Assembly (NCBI GenBank): GCA_011390455.1 | Contig: JAABSI010000018.1 | Coordinates: 1-42,602, forward strand | Length of the DNA: 42,602 nt | Direction: 5' to 3' | Origin: Trueperaceae bacterium | Lineage (GTDB): Bacteria > Deinococcota > Deinococci > Deinococcales > Trueperaceae | In this document: positions 40,448-42,602 of the stretch, one piece after another | Layout: every line of letters starts with the position of its first letter | Position numbering within the stretch: position 1 is the first letter of the stretch | Notes under the pieces: model-generated | Told to the model about the DNA's origin: nothing | The model's database searches: none | Seen by the model: the letters and a program-made list of their open reading frames with translations, nothing else | Position numbers and translations under genes: made by a program

Positions 40448-42602
40448 ATGGCCACGATCTACGAGCTCGACGAGCTCCGACGCACGTTCCTCCGCTTCTT
40501 CGAGACCCACGGGCACCTGATGCACCCGTCGGCGTCGCTGAAGAGCGACGACCCGACGCTCATGTTCAACGTCGCGGGCATGCAGCAGTTCAAGCCGCAG
40601 TTCCAGGGCGCGCCCGCCCGCTTCGAGGGCTTCGAGGGCGAGTGGAAGCGCGTCGCGACCTCGCAGAAGTGCATGCGCGCCGGCGGCAAGGACTCCGACA
40701 TCGAGAACGTCGGGCGCACCCGCCGGCACCACACCTTCTTCGAGATGCTCGGCAACTTCAGCTTCGGCGATTACTTCAAGGCGGAAGCGGCGGCGTGGGC
40801 CTGGTCGTTCCTCACCGACCCGCAGTGGCTCGGGCTCGACCCCGAGCGGCTGCACGTCACCGTCTTCACCGACGACGACGAGGCCTGGGACATCTGGACC
40901 AAGCAGGTCGGCGTCCCCGAGGCGCGCATGTCGCGCTGGGGGGAGGACCAGAACTTCTGGCCCGCGAACGCCGTCAAGGACGGACGCAGCGGCCCCTGCG
41001 GCCCCTGTTCCGAGATCTTCTACGACCGCGGTCCCGAATACGGGAGCCCCGACGAGACCGGCCCGAACACCGGCCGCGGCGACCGCTTCATGGAGATCTG
41101 GAACCTGGTCTTCACCCAGTACGACCTGGTGGACGGCGAGCTGCGCCCGCTGCCGATGAAGAACATCGACACCGGGATGGGCTTCGAACGCCTGGCGACG
41201 GTCGTCACCGGCGCCAAGGACGCCTACGGCACCGAGCTGTTCCAGCCCACCATCCGGCGGCTGGTCGAGGCGTCCGGCGTGCCGTACCGCGACCTCGAGA
41301 GCGTGCAGCACCGGATCGTCGCCGACCACGTGCGCTCGGTGACGATGTGCATGGCCGACGGCATCCTCCCGACCAACGACGGCGCGGGGTACGTGATCAA
41401 GATGCTCCTGCGCCGGGCCGCGCGCCAGGCGTGGCTGCTCGGCATCCGGCGTCCGATCCTCTTCGAGCTGGTCGCGGGCGTCGCCGAGAGCATGGGGGAC
41501 GCCTACCCCGACGTCCGCGCGCAGCAGGAGCGCATCGCGCGGATCGTGCAGGCCGAGGAGGCGCAGTTCCTCGAGACCCTGGAGGCCGGGATCGAGCGGG
41601 TCGCCCACGTGCTCGACGCGCTGGGCGACGAGGTCCTGCCGGGCGACGTCGCCTTCGACCTGTGGCAGACCTACGGCTTCCCGCTCGACATGACCGTCGA
41701 GATGGCGGCCGAGCGCGGCGTGGTCGTGGACCGCGCCGGCTACGCGGAGGCGCGCGAGGCGGCGCGCGCGGCGTCGCGCGCCGGCGGCGCGAAGGGGGCG
41801 CTGTTCGCCGGCGTCGACGTGCTCGCGGGCATCGCCGCCGAACATGCGCCCACCGAGTTCCTCGGTTACCTCCACGAGGGCGCCGACGCGACCGTCGTGG
41901 CGATCGTCGTCGACGACGTGGCCGTCGACGCCGCCACGGAGGGCGCCGCGTTCCAGCTCGTCCTCGATCGCACCCCCTGCTACGCCGAGGGCGGCGGCCA
42001 GGTCGGCGACGCCGCCAAGATCACGTGGACCGCGCCCGACGGGACCCGCGGCGCGGCGCTCGTCGCGGCCACGGCCAAGGGCCCCCAAGGGCTCGTCGTG
42101 CACCGTGGCCACGTGGCCCGCGGCTCGCTCCGCGTGGGCGACCGGGTGCGGGTCGACGTCGACCCGGCCCGCCGCGAGACGCAGAAGCACCACACCGCCA
42201 CCCACCTGCTGCACGCGGCGCTGCGCCAGGTGCTCGGCACCCACGTGGCCCAGGCGGGCTCGCTCGTGACCGCCGACCGGCTCCGGTTCGACGTCAGCCA
42301 CGGCGCCGCGATCACGGCCGACGAGCTGCGCGCGGTCGAAGCGCTCGTCAACGGTTGGGTCCAGGCCGACCTGCCGGTCGGCGCCGAGGTGGTCTCGATC
42401 GACGAGGCGAGGGCCGCCGGCGCGATGATGCTCTTCGGCGAGAAGTACGGCAAGGAGGTGCGCCTCGTGTCCGTGGGCGGACCGGCGGACACCGACCCGG
42501 GCGCGGTCTCGCTCGAGCTCTGCGGCGGCACGCACGTCGCGCGGACGGGTGCGATCGGCCTGGTCGCGATCACCGCCGAAGAGGCCGCCGCCTCGGGCGT
42601 GC
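40448..42602 (+). CDS. alaS: Alanyl-tRNA synthetase (runs off the right end)
   Basis: The first 718 codons of alaS are present. The class II core (LRRTFLRFFETHGHLMHPSASL, KCMRAGGKDSDIENVG, HHTFFEMLGNFSFGDYFK, GPCGPCSEIF, NIDTGMGFERL) is followed by the tRNA-recognition region and the editing domain. The editing zinc site is HHTATHLLH together with CGGTH, both present near the right end. The C-terminal DHHA1 domain lies outside the window. It charges tRNA-Ala and clears mischarged Ser or Gly. The ATG has GGAGG eight bases upstream. Confidence 0.97.
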   Translation, partial: MATIYELDELRRTFLRFFETHGHLMHPSASLKSDDPTLMFNVAGMQQFKPQFQGAPARFEGFEGEWKRVATSQKCMRAGGKDSDIENVGRTRRHHTFFEMLGNFSFGDYFKAEAAAWAWSFLTDPQWLGLDPERLHVTVFTDDDEAWDIWTKQVGVPEARMSRWGEDQNFWPANAVKDGRSGPCGPCSEIFYDRGPEYGSPDETGPNTGRGDRFMEIWNLVFTQYDLVDGELRPLPMKNIDTGMGFERLATVVTGAKDAYGTELFQPTIRRLVEASGVPYRDLESVQHRIVADHVRSVTMCMADGILPTNDGAGYVIKMLLRRAARQAWLLGIRRPILFELVAGVAESMGDAYPDVRAQQERIARIVQAEEAQFLETLEAGIERVAHVLDALGDEVLPGDVAFDLWQTYGFPLDMTVEMAAERGVVVDRAGYAEAREAARAASRAGGAKGALFAGVDVLAGIAAEHAPTEFLGYLHEGADATVVAIVVDDVAVDAATEGAAFQLVLDRTPCYAEGGGQVGDAAKITWTAPDGTRGAALVAATAKGPQGLVVHRGHVARGSLRVGDRVRVDVDPARRETQKHHTATHLLHAALRQVLGTHVAQAGSLVTADRLRFDVSHGAAITADELRAVEALVNGWVQADLPVGAEVVSIDEARAAGAMMLFGEKYGKEVRLVSVGGPADTDPGAVSLELCGGTHVARTGAIGLVAITAEEAAASGV

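Overview
The window is a very GC-rich, densely packed bacterial chromosome segment. Several features point to the Deinococcota, most likely a Truepera-like lineage. At least eight genes that lack a Shine-Dalgarno sequence carry a TAnnnT -10 box only 5-6 nt before the start codon, the leaderless promoter layout described for Deinococcus. Other genes have a strong GGAGG ribosome site with a -10 box about 23-30 nt upstream. ATGA and GTGA stop/start overlaps are common. No rRNA, tRNA, CRISPR array or intact mobile element was seen.

Region 1 (1-5.7 kb, minus strand) holds a group 3b [NiFe]-hydrogenase operon in the order beta-gamma-delta-alpha, followed by its endopeptidase. Behind a second promoter come a HoxE/NuoE-like subunit and the first codons of a protein that is probably HoxF/NuoF-like. 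The two transcription units share an almost identical 33-bp promoter element containing a perfect CTCGTG-n8-CACGAG palindrome. The accessory genes hypB and hypF lie about 22 kb away (26.2-29.3 kb). hypA, hypC, hypD and hypE are not in the window.

Region 2 (5.7-9.9 kb): a long perfect hairpin, a possible IS110 relic, a YceH protein, a four-gene 2-oxoacid:ferredoxin oxidoreductase operon (korDABC-type) and a CBS-pair protein. Region 3 (10-15.1 kb): an ABC-2 type transporter (ATPase plus two permeases) divergent from a trans-3-hydroxy-L-proline dehydratase coupled to a methyltransferase. Region 4 (15.2-17.8 kb): DUF3179 protein, TlpA-like thioredoxin and a CcdA-like protein whose transmembrane segments appear circularly permuted, the most unusual protein here. 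Region 5 (17.8-23.7 kb): dihydrofolate reductase, secreted SH3-like protein, VapBC-type toxin-antitoxin pair, two-domain ALDH16 aldehyde dehydrogenase, a secreted protein with a 45-residue lipoprotein encoded upstream, and an NAD(P)HX epimerase homologue.

Region 6 (23.9-34.9 kb): SulP-STAS-cNMP transporter, hypF/hypB, tandem GNAT acetyltransferase, deoxyribose-phosphate aldolase, MFS transporter, and a coupled D-cysteine desulfhydrase-like enzyme and Asp/Glu racemase. Region 7 (34.9-42.6 kb): a GAF-GAF-PAS-GGDEF-EAL protein divergent from a RIO-type kinase, a DinB-like protein, a second MFS transporter and alaS, which runs off the right end. Together the hydrogenase, the diaphorase-like subunits and the ferredoxin oxidoreductase suggest metabolism exchanging electrons among H2, NAD(P)H and ferredoxin. 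That link is inferred from co-location.
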